Positions 1-11,781 of a stretch of DNA of 64,000 bases are shown one piece after another. The number at the start of each line of letters is the position of its first letter. Position 1 is the first letter of the stretch. Below the pieces are notes generated by a model that had not been told where the DNA came from, did no database searches, and worked only from the letters and a program-made list of their open reading frames with translations. Source of the stretch: Antedon mediterranea (taxonomy: Eukaryota; Echinodermata; Crinoidea; Comatulida; Antedonidae). The position numbers and the translations under genes were made by a program. The DNA lies in the NCBI RefSeq assembly GCF_964355755.1, contig NC_092670.1, positions 20,335,201-20,399,200 of the forward strand, in the 5' to 3' direction.

Positions 1-575
1 AGTTTTTATTTTTCCTTTCACTCTGCATACTGACAGAAAAAGATTAGAAAAATATAATATGGAAAAATCAATTCCTAAAACATGGAGATATGGTTTGTTA
101 GATTGAAGGAGAAACCAGAATTCTCGTAGGCACTTTATAACAACTTCATAAATCCTGAAAATCGTATGACACAACTGGGCTTCTTTTAGTCTAAGTCCAA
201 AGACCCAGAACAAAAATGTTATGGTTTATAGGGGTAATCGTTTATGGCATGTTTTACAATACAGTATTGCTTTTTTTATAGGTCGGCTCTTTGTTGTAAG
301 ATGTCATCTATGTTTGATAACTTCTTAAAATCAAACAAAAGGTAAATCGAATATATAAATTAAAGGGATTGAGTCACACACTATTTGTACTCTGGCGGTA
401 ACTGGTGTCATCCATAAAACACTGACAGTAATGCATAGAAAAGATATGATAAAATGAAAATCAATTTAATTAAAGAATCTTCCAATTGCTATGTATATTT
501 TATTAAGTCGTATCATTAATAATAGATTATAGAGTAGGTTATACATGACAAATATTATTTTTGTATTATGTTTAG
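1..575 (+). other. Intron of the Fringe gene
   Basis: No coding exon with Fringe similarity can be read here. The stretch ends in a 3' splice site (TTTAG, AG at 574-575). It is therefore best read as the intron before the DDD-motif exon. Confidence 0.6.
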
Positions 576-2811
576 TTGGTTCTGTCACGTTGATGATGAC
601 AATTATTTAAACCTTCGTGAACTAAGGAAATTGTTAGATTTATACCAGCCTTATCATCAAGATTTGTACTTCGGCCGGTCAAGTACAACATTACCAATCG
701 AGGCCTACAGTACGCAGACACCTGTGGTAAGTAAAAATCTCTGAGTCAAGTACTTAGATCACCTATTCAATACTTGTAGAGAGTTATACCAAGGCCAGTG
801 AAGTATTACAAGCCTATTCAAGAAGTACAGCTTCAATAAAGCACTGAAGATTATAAATAGAAGGTCTTATTCAGGAGAGCCAGTTGGGCCTAACATGAAT
901 ATCTTGGCCTAACACTAACATATTCACTTACTTAAACCATGGATTAAAGAATAAACAAAGTCTTCTTATATGATTTTGGGCGAGGATTGTATTAAAATAT
1001 CTGACATGATCTTTAATTATTAGATAAAATTATGATACAAAAGGATCTAAAAGCTGCATTAACTGCTTTGTTGTAATATATGTAACATTTTCTTACTTTT
1101 TTAGCAAAAATATCAGTTTTGGTTTGGTACGGGAGGTGCTGGTGTTTGTATAAGTCGAAAGCTGGCCAATAAAATGGAGCCTCATATAGGGTAAGTGAGT
1201 AATTGAATATATTCATATTCATTGTGATAGCGGTTTTTACTGCAAGTAATTAAAAGTTCATTTATTGGCCAAATATATAAACAGCTTTACAGTCCATAAT
1301 ATTCCTTAAGTTCACCATTATGTGATTTAGAAGTCGGACACTGTTTTTCAATAGTGACCTTACACCTTTCGAAGTGACCGACATGCTATTTAATCATTGT
1401 TTGACCAGAAAGTTGAGAACTCTCTTAAGTTTAAAAGTGCGCTTAAAAGTGTGTTTACGATGTAAATAAAGCTCTCCATGTTGTTGTTTATTTTGGATTA
1501 CTGTTAATCCTTGGTTTTGTTGTGTTACAGGGGACGTAGAATGGTGTATACGTGTGACAGCATCCGAATGCCTGATGATGTCACTGTTGGTTACATAAAT
1601 GGTGAGGAGCAGAATTTATATTGTAATGATTTTGGGGGAGAAAGGATAGAGGGCGGCAGATGACCAGGGAGTTGAAAAGGAAGGGATCTAATTTTAGCAT
1701 CTTTATATTCATTTTAGCCCAAAAGTAATATCTATACAAAAGCAATTATTCTTAATCAGTTCACATTCTTAATTTATTGCTTTAAATAAAGTAAACAATA
1801 TCTAAATAAAGAACTAAGTATACCTTTCGTCTAAGTGCTATCACATGTCACAAATTCTAAATTTCGCTAGTATGGTATTGTGTCAATGTTGTCTTATGGC
1901 AAACATTAACATAATACACTACAGTAAAGGGACATTTTTAAGTGATAAGGATTTGAGTTTGAGAGGGATTTTATTATGAGGGAATTAAAGTAAGTGGGGA
2001 CTATCCGGTGACTGACTTTGCTCTTATTAGCTTTTCATGATTATTTTTATCTTAGAGATTTTACTTAATGTTCCAATGGTGCACGTCAAAGAAATGAATT
2101 CACACTTGCAGGATCTTTGGGGTATCAGACCAAACGATATCAAAAACCAAGTAAGTCAACCTGTAATTTATCATCTTCTTTATCATCTTCTTCATCCTTA
2201 TTATTACCATCACTATTATCTTTATCATTATAATTACCTTCTTTTCTCTTTATTTTTTTTTTCAGATTACACTCAGTTATCGAGCAGATAGCACAACAAA
2301 CACAATAGCATTAAACAACCCAGCATTTTCTGCCAGTGAAGACCCAACCAGGTCAGTATTTTTTAATACAAATATTTAAAAACATTCATATTGAACTAGT
2401 GTACCTTTTGGCGATGCTCTATAATAGATTTCAGTTCAGATCTATGAAGTAGAGTTGCTCCAACAAACCCACATTTTTTCACTGCCTGAGTGATAGTATA
2501 TAAATTGTGTGTAGAAACATGGACCTAAAAATTATATTAGGTCCATTATAGTATATAAGTATATCAAAGCAAATCAAATTACTAAGCAGTACAACAAGGC
2601 TATTAACAGTGTTTGGATCACAATTTGAATATTAAATTTAAAAAAAGATACTAAGCAATAACAGAACATAATGTAATCATGTGTAAATATGATACATTAT
2701 TTTTAAAATTGTATGAATTATTTATTTTTTTATTCTTTTAGATTCAAATCAATTCATTGTATAGTTTACCCGAACAGCACATTCTGTCCTAAATGGATAA
2801 AGGGAAGATAA
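576..2811 (+). CDS. fng: Fringe glycosyltransferase, C-terminal part (5' end outside window)
   Basis: Six GT-AG exons can be read: 576-726, 1105-1190, 1531-1601, 2056-2150, 2266-2351 and 2742-2811 (TAA). They join in frame to about 185 residues that follow the Fringe family end to end. The first exon carries the metal-binding DDD motif ([13 protein letters not shown]). The second has [17 protein letters not shown]. The third has [10 protein letters not shown], which holds the aspartate regarded as the catalytic base. The last ends with a conserved cysteine-containing tail (FCPKWIKGR). Family knowledge: Fringe is a Golgi type II membrane enzyme that adds beta-1,3-GlcNAc to O-fucose on Notch EGF repeats and tunes ligand choice. 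The N-terminal anchor and first half of the catalytic domain are not in the window. All visible catalytic motifs are intact, so this is not an obvious pseudogene. Confidence 0.92.
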
Positions 2812-4251
2812 AAGTTGTAACATCGATTTTTACTTCAAGATGTGGCAATTGACACGCCTGTTGTATAGTTGTTTATTTTATATTGAAATATCAAATTGTA
2901 CTGTGACGGATTCAAAGGAAGTGGAGCACATCCTCCACATGCCCCAACCCCATCCCACCCTCCTACAGCCTGAAATTTGTTCACCTTAAGCTTAAGGCTC
3001 TACTGGCAAACTTTTGCAAACTCAGTGAATTTTGTGGTTGTCGAGAAAAGTTTTCCAGAGTTTGTTGGTGTAGACCAATTGACTTTGGCAGACAAGTTTA
3101 CAGACGTCTATACTTTAGCATTATATTGGTTAAGTTTCTTTTTTGTACCTACACTCCACAAAACGTTTGGATTCATCACTGTATTTTAATATCATTTTAT
3201 TATTGTACTGTACGGTATTATTTTATATCGTTACCTTTTAGTATTTCATTAGCAATTTGCTAGTTAGTTAAGCCTGTTTTCCTGTCGACGTTATTCGACG
3301 CTATCGTTAACAATAATCGGCGATCTCCTACGTCGTAAACATTGACATTTTAACGATTTACAGGAAAAGGTACTCGCTATCGTTATCATTTCAACTTGAT
3401 CGTTTTCAAACGATCGTCGTTGAACTTTTAACGATCAACGACGATAGCGTCTACTAACGTCGACAGGAAAACAGGCTTTAGAGTAATATTTGCTGGGTGT
3501 TTTTTTGTTGTAAATACTGTATTAATATTGTAGTATAGTTCGCAATAAGTATTGAAATAATATTATGTAAAAAACAGTCCAAAGTTAATGTTTTGTTTTT
3601 ATATAATTGTATTAAATTTAATGTAAAATAGCTATGCATTAATTAATAAATATTGCCCAATATTGTATATAATATACTATTATTAATAATACTAATGCAA
3701 TAATGTCCTGTGTTGTCTGTGTCTGTCTTGGTCATTTACAGAGTTATATATAATTTTGGCCAGATAGGAGTTTAAAATTTGTGGCACTGCAGCTCAGTAC
3801 TGGCGTTAAAATTCCGTAGTTGGGGTTCAATTTTTAACTCTTGTCAACTCTCATATTGAGACTTATATATATTTTATAGAGCATATCCTACATATCATAA
3901 ACTATTTTTTACACTACGCTATTTTTATCTGTTTGTTTAAGTGTAATGTATTATTTGCATGGCGAAATCAATATGTTGAATAATTTTGCGGTACACCACG
4001 TGTATATAGTTCTGAAAAGAACTATTGAGTTTCTCGATGTTTCGATCAATATACTTCGATCGTCCTCAGAGATGTTCGTTTCAGAACTATACAATTACTT
4101 TCCTACTTTTTATTGGGGGAAACGGTGTTTAAGTTAATACAATATTTTATCTATGGCAAATAATTGTCTTCATTTAATTTATTATTTTTTAATTACATTA
4201 AATATATCTTTTTGTATCTCTTTTTATAGTTTTTTTATAATTTTTAATAAA
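2812..4251 (+). other. Likely 3' UTR and downstream flank of Fringe
   Basis: AT-rich non-coding DNA after the Fringe stop. AATAAA words occur near 3646 and at 4246-4251 and are candidate poly(A) signals; which one is used cannot be told. A foldback MITE (3271-3477) lies inside. A weak tRNA-like stretch (3780-3835, with GGGGTTCAA resembling a B box) may be an old SINE fragment. Confidence 0.4.
3271..3477. mobile_element. Foldback (palindromic) MITE
   Basis: The ends are perfect inverted repeats: AGCCTGTTTTCCTGTCGACG at 3271 and its complement ending at 3477. TTA flanks both sides (3268-3270 and 3478-3480) as a likely target duplication. The inverted similarity continues inward (CGCTATCGTTAAC against the complement of ACGATAGCGT), so most of the element can fold on itself. 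It is CpG-rich compared with its surroundings. No coding capacity. The superfamily is not assignable by eye. Confidence 0.8.
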
Positions 4252-5780
4252 GTGAATTGAATCAATCAATATGTTTCTTGTGTATTTGATATTTTGTTTT
4301 GATTAAGTAAGGCAGTATGTATGTTTTCATAGATATCAATGAGCCTTTAACATAGGTAACAAATTGTATATCACGAAATTCAACCGACAAATTCGGCCTA
4401 AGTCGTAAAGAGAAAAGTAACATTATATTTGAACTAGTAAACTTTATTTCATCTTCGTCTGAGTGTATAAAATGACAAACGTTGCCACTCTAATTAATTC
4501 CTTTCAAAAGTTTGCAATTTACAAGTAGGCTCTTAAGCTACTCAATTATCATGTAGACTTTTCTCGATGTTATAAAGTTTGGCATGAGGCCTTTGTGCAG
4601 TGTCACTTAATAATGTTTTCTCTTTCATTTTCCCTTCATCTTTCAATTTTCCTTTTCTTGTTTCTTCTCTTCTTTTTCTGCTTTCTCTTCCTCTTACGAA
4701 AAAAAGAGTAACCGTTTATAAACTTCTCTGCAGTCCTTCACATTCAGCAACATGAACAGATATTCATAATGTAATGATTCGTTTACTTAAAAATAAAAAA
4801 CAAATCCGGTTTGACTTTTCAATTGATAATTGTTAAACCTATTAAATAGGCCTGCCGTTATTAATACCGTTAAATACGTTAGTATCTGTTTCTGTATTTA
4901 GGTCTACCGGGGAAGAATTTCACTCTTTCGTAGGTCGAATCCGATATTTGATCGATTTTCTATTCACCAATTGTAAACTTATTGTCAGCTTATCTCCATA
5001 ACTACAGGAAGCGATGACGCGGAACTTATGAATACTGCAAGGTCATGTCTGGTAATAATAATGTGTCCGGCCTATCCATTCTGATATATCATTCGTACTC
5101 AACCTGTACTAAAAGCTGTACTTAAATAAGGAGGAATAGACAATACATGTTGACCCAGCCTAATGAAGAAGAATTGAAGAATGTAGGCCTATTCCGGGTG
5201 TTTGGCATAGAAATGTGGAACTGCTGCTTCTATTCATGGAGGTATACCTCCATGTTCTATTGTAGGCCTACAACAAACAAGTGTTTTTAAAAACAGTTCA
5301 AGCATGCGATCTGGATAGTGAATTCTTACAAGAATATATGAACGTTTATGTTCAAGGAAACTAATGTCACTGATTACTCCGACGTCTTGGAACACAAGAC
5401 CATGACAAGACTTTGTCATTGAAGAAATAGCCTATTGTACTCCGGGAAGTTCTAGTAACAACGTTTAACTAAATACTTCTGCATATAATTTGCACACTGT
5501 TAAGTCAGGGAGTTGTATTTTACAACTCCCTGGTTAAGTTGAGAAGAAATGTCAACATTTACGATAGGCCTACATGTAGTTTTGTTACATATTTGCTGGA
5601 ACTAAAGCAGATAACCCTTCTAATATCTCCCTTTGAAGTGGATCTGTGCAATTGTCTAAACAATAAGCAGATAGGAAATATAAGTCTACTTGAGTTATGA
5701 GCCGATTTTGAATTTCCACAAAATAATATTGAACCTAGTTAGTTTTAAAAGATCAGTTGAACAATTTAAGATTATTGACT
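4252..5780. other. Intergenic region between Fringe and the ARM-TIR-SAM gene
   Basis: No gene seen. Contents: a pyrimidine-rich run at about 4612-4695, a perfect 20-bp palindrome at 5235-5254, and a perfect 12-bp stem hairpin at 5506-5532. The last few hundred bases presumably hold the promoter and 5' UTR of the next gene, but no convincing TATA box was identified. Confidence 0.5.
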
Positions 5781-8700
5781 ATGGGTTCGGGAACAAGCAG
5801 GTCTAAAATATCGTCCGTGCCCGACAACCAAAACAGTTTAGGTTTAAAAAATAAGACAAGTAGGCCTACATCTAAAATGGATAATAGTGCAACTGCAGAG
5901 GACGTCAATATGAATGACAACACAGGTTCCACTATGGCAATTGACAAATTCCCATCAAACATTGACGATGTCGTACAAAACAATGTTATCCGAAAACGTC
6001 TTTTTGAAAACCCGTGCGTCAAAAATACAGTGTTGCCTCGATTAAACGATCTCGTCAGAAGAACTAAAAAGAGCTGCCGTGGGATCTTAACGATTCAGAA
6101 AGAATACGGCAACCAATTGGAAGAAATTATTAATCTCATAAAGTATGAAACAAGTAATAAGTCGGACACTTCGTCGTCAGAGGAGGAGAAGCAAGAACGA
6201 CCTCCAGTTGTCAGTTCGTACCTTGCAGATGTTGTCAATAAGTTAGGGATTGTTTGGACATTATCACAGACTTTGAAACTGTTGAAGTCAAACCAATCAA
6301 TTGAATTAGAAGACACTATAAAAACAGTGAGAAAATGGGCGATCATGTTGTGCACATTGACAGCTACCATATGCATGTCATATAAAAAGTGTGGTATTTT
6401 GAAAATGTTTTTGGAAGATTTGCAAAACCCGGCAATTTGCAAACATTTCGAAGGATCTGAGGTACAGTAGGTGATGTTTTATTTGTTTATTAAACTAAAA
6501 TTCTAATACAGAATCGATGGAATTGTTATAAATATCATTTTTATTTTAAAAGAATCATCTATTTAACATTTGAAATTATTTATTTTAAGTTTGACCATTT
6601 GATTGGAGAAAGACAAAATGCGAATTTTAAAGCAATATTGAATGGCATGTTGTCTTCAACTAAATTTTGGTGATGACAATGTATTTTGCTATGTTTTAGT
6701 ATAATGACTAATATGATTATGATAATATTTCTTAAAAGTAAAAACCTACCTCAGGAAACAGACGTTTACATAAGCCGGATCCCATCCCTTTATTACCGGA
6801 ACAATTTATGCAGAGTAATTTCCCTGCAATCAATATTTTCTTTATTACTCTAATCTATAGGCCTATTTTGATATGAAAAATAAACATGTATACTTAAAAA
6901 GGTAAAGGTAAAGGTGAGTCCCGTGTTCTCTGAACTTAGGGGAATGAGCTGTTAGGAGCTCATTGTACTAAGCCTCGGCATTATGTGGTAGGGTGGCCAG
7001 TTCCTTTCCACGCCGCCTTTTTTCTCCCTAGTATTTTCAACCAGGTACTCATTTTACAGCTGAGTGGACTGGGAGTTGTCGGGCATTGAACCCGGGTCTA
7101 TCTGTACGACAGTCAAGTGTCCTAACCACTCGGCTATATCCAACTTAAATAAAAACAATAATATAAAACCATCTCGATCAAATCGAATTATTATTTAAAT
7201 TTTGTTTTTTCTAATGGAGGAAGTAGGCTTAGCTTGCGTATTTAGTTTTACCTGAGTCCCGCACAAGAATATTTTTAAATATTATTTATTATGAACAGAA
7301 CTGTGTGAGTTTTCTTATCAAATTGATTGGAATTTAATTGGAATTGAATAATTGCTATATTTCAGAACACACTGAACAAGAGCATAATGGTATCATCGAT
7401 TATCATAGTAGATATTAGTGCCATGCGTGGAGTCTTGGATCACGACGAGAAAATCAAACTATTTGCTATAATTCACCCGTATGCCCGTTGTAACGACAGG
7501 ACAGTACGAGTTCAGGCCGTCCTCTCTCTTTGTAGTTTGCAATCTGAAAATGGCCAAGATAAATTTCTGAATGATGACATTCTGGTGAAGACGCTCTTTG
7601 ATGCTATTCAACATGCGCTGGACTCACCAGATCATCAATACGCAGACATACATCTACAGTTCCTTTTGAACAGTTTGGCACAACTAGCTAGCAGAGATTG
7701 TAACCACTCTATGCTGGTGTCAAACAACGTGATGACTGTCTTAAAAGCTGTTCTAGAACATGGAAACGTCAATGAGAGAAAAGTTGTCATGAATGCATTG
7801 TGGTCGTTGAGTTTTAATGAAGATGCTAAAGAGATGATGAGAAATGACTCTGAAATGATGTCGTTGTTAAATCGGAAATGTAACGTATCGGAAATGAGGA
7901 ATGCTGCTGAAGCAGTAAAGAAACAAATATGCGAAAAAGGTAAATAAAATAAGTGCCATTATCATATCATTAAATTTCAAAGTTCCAATTATGAAGCTTC
8001 TATTGAATAAAACGATAAATATTTGTTTACTGTTTTTAATATCCATCATTAATATAATGTATTCACAGATCTCAATGAGGATGAAAGTGAATTAAAAGTC
8101 GATGAAAAGGAGACTTCACCAAACAAAGTGCTAACATCTGAAGGATCAAAGAAAGCAAGACACGTGATGATCAGTTACCAATGGGATACTCAGGAGATCC
8201 TACTTCGTGTCCGTGACAGACTGAAAGAAAACGGTTACGTTGTGTGGATGGATGTTGATAACATTGAAGGATCGACATTGCAATCGATGGCAGAAGCGGT
8301 CGAAGAAGCAGCTGTTGTGCTTATTTGTTACTCGCACAGATACAAAAGTAGCCCAAACGCAAGAACAGGTAATAATGCCTAAAGCTTGGTTCCCACTAGG
8401 ACGCAACACAAGGACGTAAACGCAACGCAAACGTGTTGACCAATGACAAGTGACCGTTCGAATAATCCATCGCTTGTGATTGGTCAACTCACTTACGTTG
8501 CGTTACGTCCTTGTATTGCGTCTTTTAGTGGGAACCAAGCATTAATCTATGATTTCCTAATGCTTGGTTCTTACTAACAACGCAGCACAAAGACGTAAGC
8601 GCATGTAAGTGATTTGACCACAATCTCAAGATGGGTTATTCTAACTGTCGCTTGTCTTTGGTCAGTTCCCTTGCGTTGCGTCTCTAGTGGGAACCATGGC

Positions 8701-9611
8701 TTAACCTAACGATTTCTATGGAAATTTTTATTGGTCACTGCATAATTTCTAATTCTTCTTGAGCCGTTTTAAAGCACATCGTGCCAATAGGGTTCACTAT
8801 CATATTTATTTATCTATTCTTCAACTTTGCTTTACGATGGTAGCTCTAGAAATAGGTGAACTATAGCATTAAGCTGACTTGAGAGGCCATCTTAACCAAA
8901 CCTCTTTTCTCTCTTCAGAGGCTGAATATGCATTCCAGCTTCGTAAAGACATCATCCCACTCAAGATGGAAGAAAATTACCAGGCAGACGGTTGGCTTGG
9001 CGCAATCATTGGTACTAAACTTTACATCGAAGTTGACCCAGAGGGAAACGATTTTGACACCTCAATGCAGAAGCTCACCAAGGAGTTGGGAAGTCGTGGC
9101 AAAAACAATAATGATGAAGCCGATGTTGTTGTTCCTAGAGTAGAGGTCATCACAAACTCAAAGAAAAGTGTCGCAAACTGGGGACATCATGACGTCTCCA
9201 ATTGGGCGAATCAAAATGGCATTAAAAGGTATGAGAAACGAACGAAACATTAATTAAATATACCTAAAAGTAATCTCTACAGAACTCTAAACATTCTTTT
9301 TGTATTTTACAGTCGCAAACTTGCTCACATGGTTGGTGAAGACTTAGTGTTTCTTAAAAATCTAAGGAAAGAAGTAAGTACGGTAACAACTTTGCGTACC
9401 CATGTCTCATCAGAGTTTGTATTTGTCGTTTATTAGTAAGTCTCAGTCATAAACATTCATTATTATATAACGTTTTTTAAAATAATTAATTATTATTTTA
9501 TAATTTTTGTCTTAGGCACCTGAATATTTCTATAACACATTGGAAAGCAAAGTTGGAATTATAAGCCTGCAGCAAATACGTGTATTCACGGCGGCATTGA
9601 AAAACCTATGA
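5781..9611 (+). CDS. ARM-TIR-SAM protein, putative TIR NADase / innate-immune signalling protein
   Basis: Exons 5781-6461, 7366-7939, 8069-8368, 8919-9228, 9313-9373 and 9516-9611 (TGA) splice in frame to 673 residues. ATG 5781 was chosen because it gives MGSGTS, a fit to the N-myristoylation pattern (Gly2, Ser6); no in-frame ATG precedes it. Residues about 20-227 are helical and lysine/serine-rich without a recognised domain. Residues about 228-418 look like armadillo-type helical repeats (VLEHGNVNERKVVMNALWSL). Residues about 449-575 are a TIR domain: HVMISYQWDTQ, VWMDVD, VLICYS, then TEAEYAF, whose Glu521 lines up with the catalytic glutamate of SARM1-type TIR NADases. Residues about 609-673 are a SAM domain (DVSNWANQNGIKSRKL), usable for oligomerisation. 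SARM1 has the order ARM-SAM-SAM-TIR, so this is a different architecture. NADase activity is inference; the domain calls are by eye. Confidence 0.85.
6899..7142 (-). mobile_element. tRNA-derived SINE in the first intron of the ARM-TIR-SAM gene
   Basis: On the minus strand the head reads ATAGCCGAGTGGTTAGGACA (A box) and then CCCGGGTTCAATGCCC (B box), the two parts of a tRNA-type Pol III promoter. A non-tRNA body follows, and a tail made of TTTACC repeats. The element is flanked by ACTTAAA at 6892-6898 and 7143-7149, a target-site duplication typical of L1/L2-type retroposition. Confidence 0.85.
8384..8540. mobile_element. Foldback MITE (GCTTGGTTCCCACTA family), copy 1
   Basis: Starts GCTTGGTTCCCACTAGGACG and ends with the near-perfect complement (TTTTAGTGGGAACCAAGC). 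The inner parts (CACAAGGACGTAA against TTACGTCCTTG) also pair, so the element is a long palindrome. It lies in the intron just after the first TIR-coding exon. Confidence 0.8.
8562..8700. mobile_element. Foldback MITE (GCTTGGTTCCCACTA family), copy 2
   Basis: A diverged second copy only 21 bp after the first and in the same orientation: GCTTGGTTCTTACTAACAAC at the start, TCTAGTGGGAACCATGGC at the end. The body shares ACGTAAGCGCA and TTGCGTTGCGTC with copy 1. It probably arose by local duplication or repeated insertion. A further degraded relative is at about 19930-20040. Confidence 0.7.
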
Positions 9612-9867
9612 AGGCTTTTAGTCATAGAGGAGGACAAAGTTGTTCTTACTGATAACATTACTACGGTAGCCTACTTTCAAATGCGGATATTGAAAATGTG
9701 GTGCTACTAGCTGAACGAAAATGATTATTTAGGCTAGATCTATAACTTCCATTTCAAAATGTCCTTCTTCAATCACTTTAGGAAACTAACGATGTGCAGT
9801 TATGTTTTTTAAGTATGCACTGTATATTTATTATTATACATGTATATTTTGTTATTTATGTATGTGA

Positions 9868-9873
9868 AATAAA
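9868..9873 (+). terminator. Poly(A) signal of the ARM-TIR-SAM gene
   Basis: AATAAA lies 257 bp after the stop codon (context GTGAAATAAAGATC), followed by a T-rich stretch. It is the first good signal downstream of the coding region. Confidence 0.6.
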
Positions 9874-10020
9874 GATCAGCTATTGTTTCTCGTTTAATTC
9901 TGTCTCTATGGATTAATATATTTTCCTACCACAGTATAACAATTATTATATTTGATAATCATTATTAGGCCTATTAGTAGACTTAACGATGAGAATATTA
10001 TGATAAGAAATATAATGAAT

Positions 10021-10048
10021 TCATAGAGATATTAAAATATCTCTATGA
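10021..10048. repeat. Perfect inverted repeat with 13-bp arms
   Basis: TCATAGAGATATT, a 2-base spacer, then its exact complement. It lies about 40 bp upstream of the putative TATA box. The same word, AATATCTCTATG, recurs as the tandem unit downstream of the rhomboid stop (about 48370-48830). Confidence 0.7.
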
Positions 10049-10084
10049 CTTAATGCAATATCAAGCCCAAATCCCGGCCTGATG

Positions 10085-10285
10085 GTATAAATATTTGAAA
10101 GCACCCCCTCTATAGTTGGTCACGGCTGAGTGAAAACATGTGCTCATCATCAAAAACCACAACATTAGAGTTGACCAGACGACAGTTTGTTGTGTTTGTG
10201 GTGGAATCTAGATTTTTAGGTTTTTACTTATTTTCTAATTGATACTTTTGATAGTCGTTATGTCTTAGCTTTCTAAAACATTAAG
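10085..10285 (+). promoter_or_regulatory. Possible promoter and 5' UTR exon of the rhomboid gene
   Basis: GGTATAAATATT at about 10084 is a good TATA box. A possible non-coding first exon follows, ending at 10285 in a strong donor (AAG|GTAAGTGC). The first coding exon of the rhomboid gene (11782) starts with ATG directly at its splice acceptor, so an upstream UTR exon is needed; this is the best candidate. Inference only. Confidence 0.4.
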
Positions 10286-11781
10286 GTAAGTGCTTCTATT
10301 CTGGCTTATTATTCATGTTAGTATCGATTCGTTGACCCGAATTGAAGTGGAAATAAAGGTGGCAAAAGTTAGGCTAACTAAGTCTGGAGAACCTAATCTA
10401 CCTGTCATCACAAATGGCTTTGAAGTCGGGTACCTTAACTTAACCCCCTTTTTAAACGTACCAAATGACTCTCTTAGAATAAACTAACATTTTTTCATAC
10501 ACAGGCTGATTTTAACATATCAATGTATCCATTTTTTAGACAATCTAATTGTGTATTATAGATTGTTTATACAATTTTTATATTTATTTTAGTTAAGATC
10601 ATGGGACTGCTGACTCTTGTACTTTGTAGTTACAGTAATCATATTACAGTCTCTGACCAATTAATCTTTGTACATTGTATATTATGTTTTGTTGGTCAAA
10701 TAAATAAATGAAATCTAAACGAAAATCTTTTATTTCCTGATATTTTTTACATTACAGTTTTTTGACTGAATAAAATATACGCTGCTGTGTAGGCCTATGT
10801 TAACTTATATGTGTTATTTTAGTCCTGTATTTTAAAATAAAACTGCACATGATTTCAAATTGCGCAAATCGCATTCACAATAATATTTCATACGTCAAAT
10901 GACACTACATTTCCAGAATTAACACTAACTACATCAATCAAATGCTATCCACCGAAATGAATTAAAATAACTGTTCAAAATGGGTCATAACATCTCCCTT
11001 TCTCCAAAATCCTAATTCCTTCAATTTTTCCTGATCGTAAACACTCCCTCACTCAAAAGACCGGTTTTATATTTAAGCCCTGGGCTCTTTTTTTATACCT
11101 CATAATTTCTCCATGCCTCATGATTTTGAATTTAATTTATTGATTGTGCATGACTACATTTTTTATCTCTTCCTCAACTTTCATTATTGATGAAGTAATT
11201 AAAAAAGTTAAAAATAAATGTATTACATCATTTGTTGTTTCTATTTTGAAATGTTCTGTCAGTATTAAAAGTGTTCTTTGACATCGTTAATTTCATTTTG
11301 TTTGACTTTAACAAGAGTTTCTAATGTAGGTTGCCATTCTGTGTATTTCTTCAAGAATTTCTGATCTTCTTTATCTTTTGCTTCTTTGCTATTCTTTCCT
11401 CTGTGTCTTCGAAATTATATAGTGTCTTTCTGTTTACTTAAGACGTTCGTCCAGTGGTTAATGTTAGCTGCACCATATCATCCACTGCCATCCAGCTTTG
11501 ACATTTTAATACGGTACATTCTTTTTTCCCACAAGGGGGATAAAAAATAAGGCACCAATGCCATTTTGCACTAAGTGAGACTATCTTTGAGATGAGTTCA
11601 AGTTCCAACACTAGTTAGTGTTTACGTAACTTCAGCCTAACCTAAATGTCTCATTATCAGGGGAAGCGAATGTGCATTAGCTCAAAAAATATTTCTAGGC
11701 AGATCCATAAATTGAACCTGAAAAAGGTATGGGGTAAAGTATTCAAATGATAAAACTGTAATGCATTTCTTATTATTTTAG
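10286..11781 (+). other. Putative first intron / 5' region of the rhomboid gene
   Basis: AT-rich sequence without a recognisable exon. The stretch at about 10580-10715 ends in AAATAAATAAATGAAA and looks like a retroposon tail. It ends in a polypyrimidine tract and AG at 11780-11781 directly before the ATG. Confidence 0.4.

Noticed and set aside
5781-9611. Calling this gene SARM1
   Set aside because: SARM1 has ARM, two SAM domains, then a C-terminal TIR. Here TIR precedes a single SAM, and the N-terminus is a myristoylation type instead of a mitochondrial signal.
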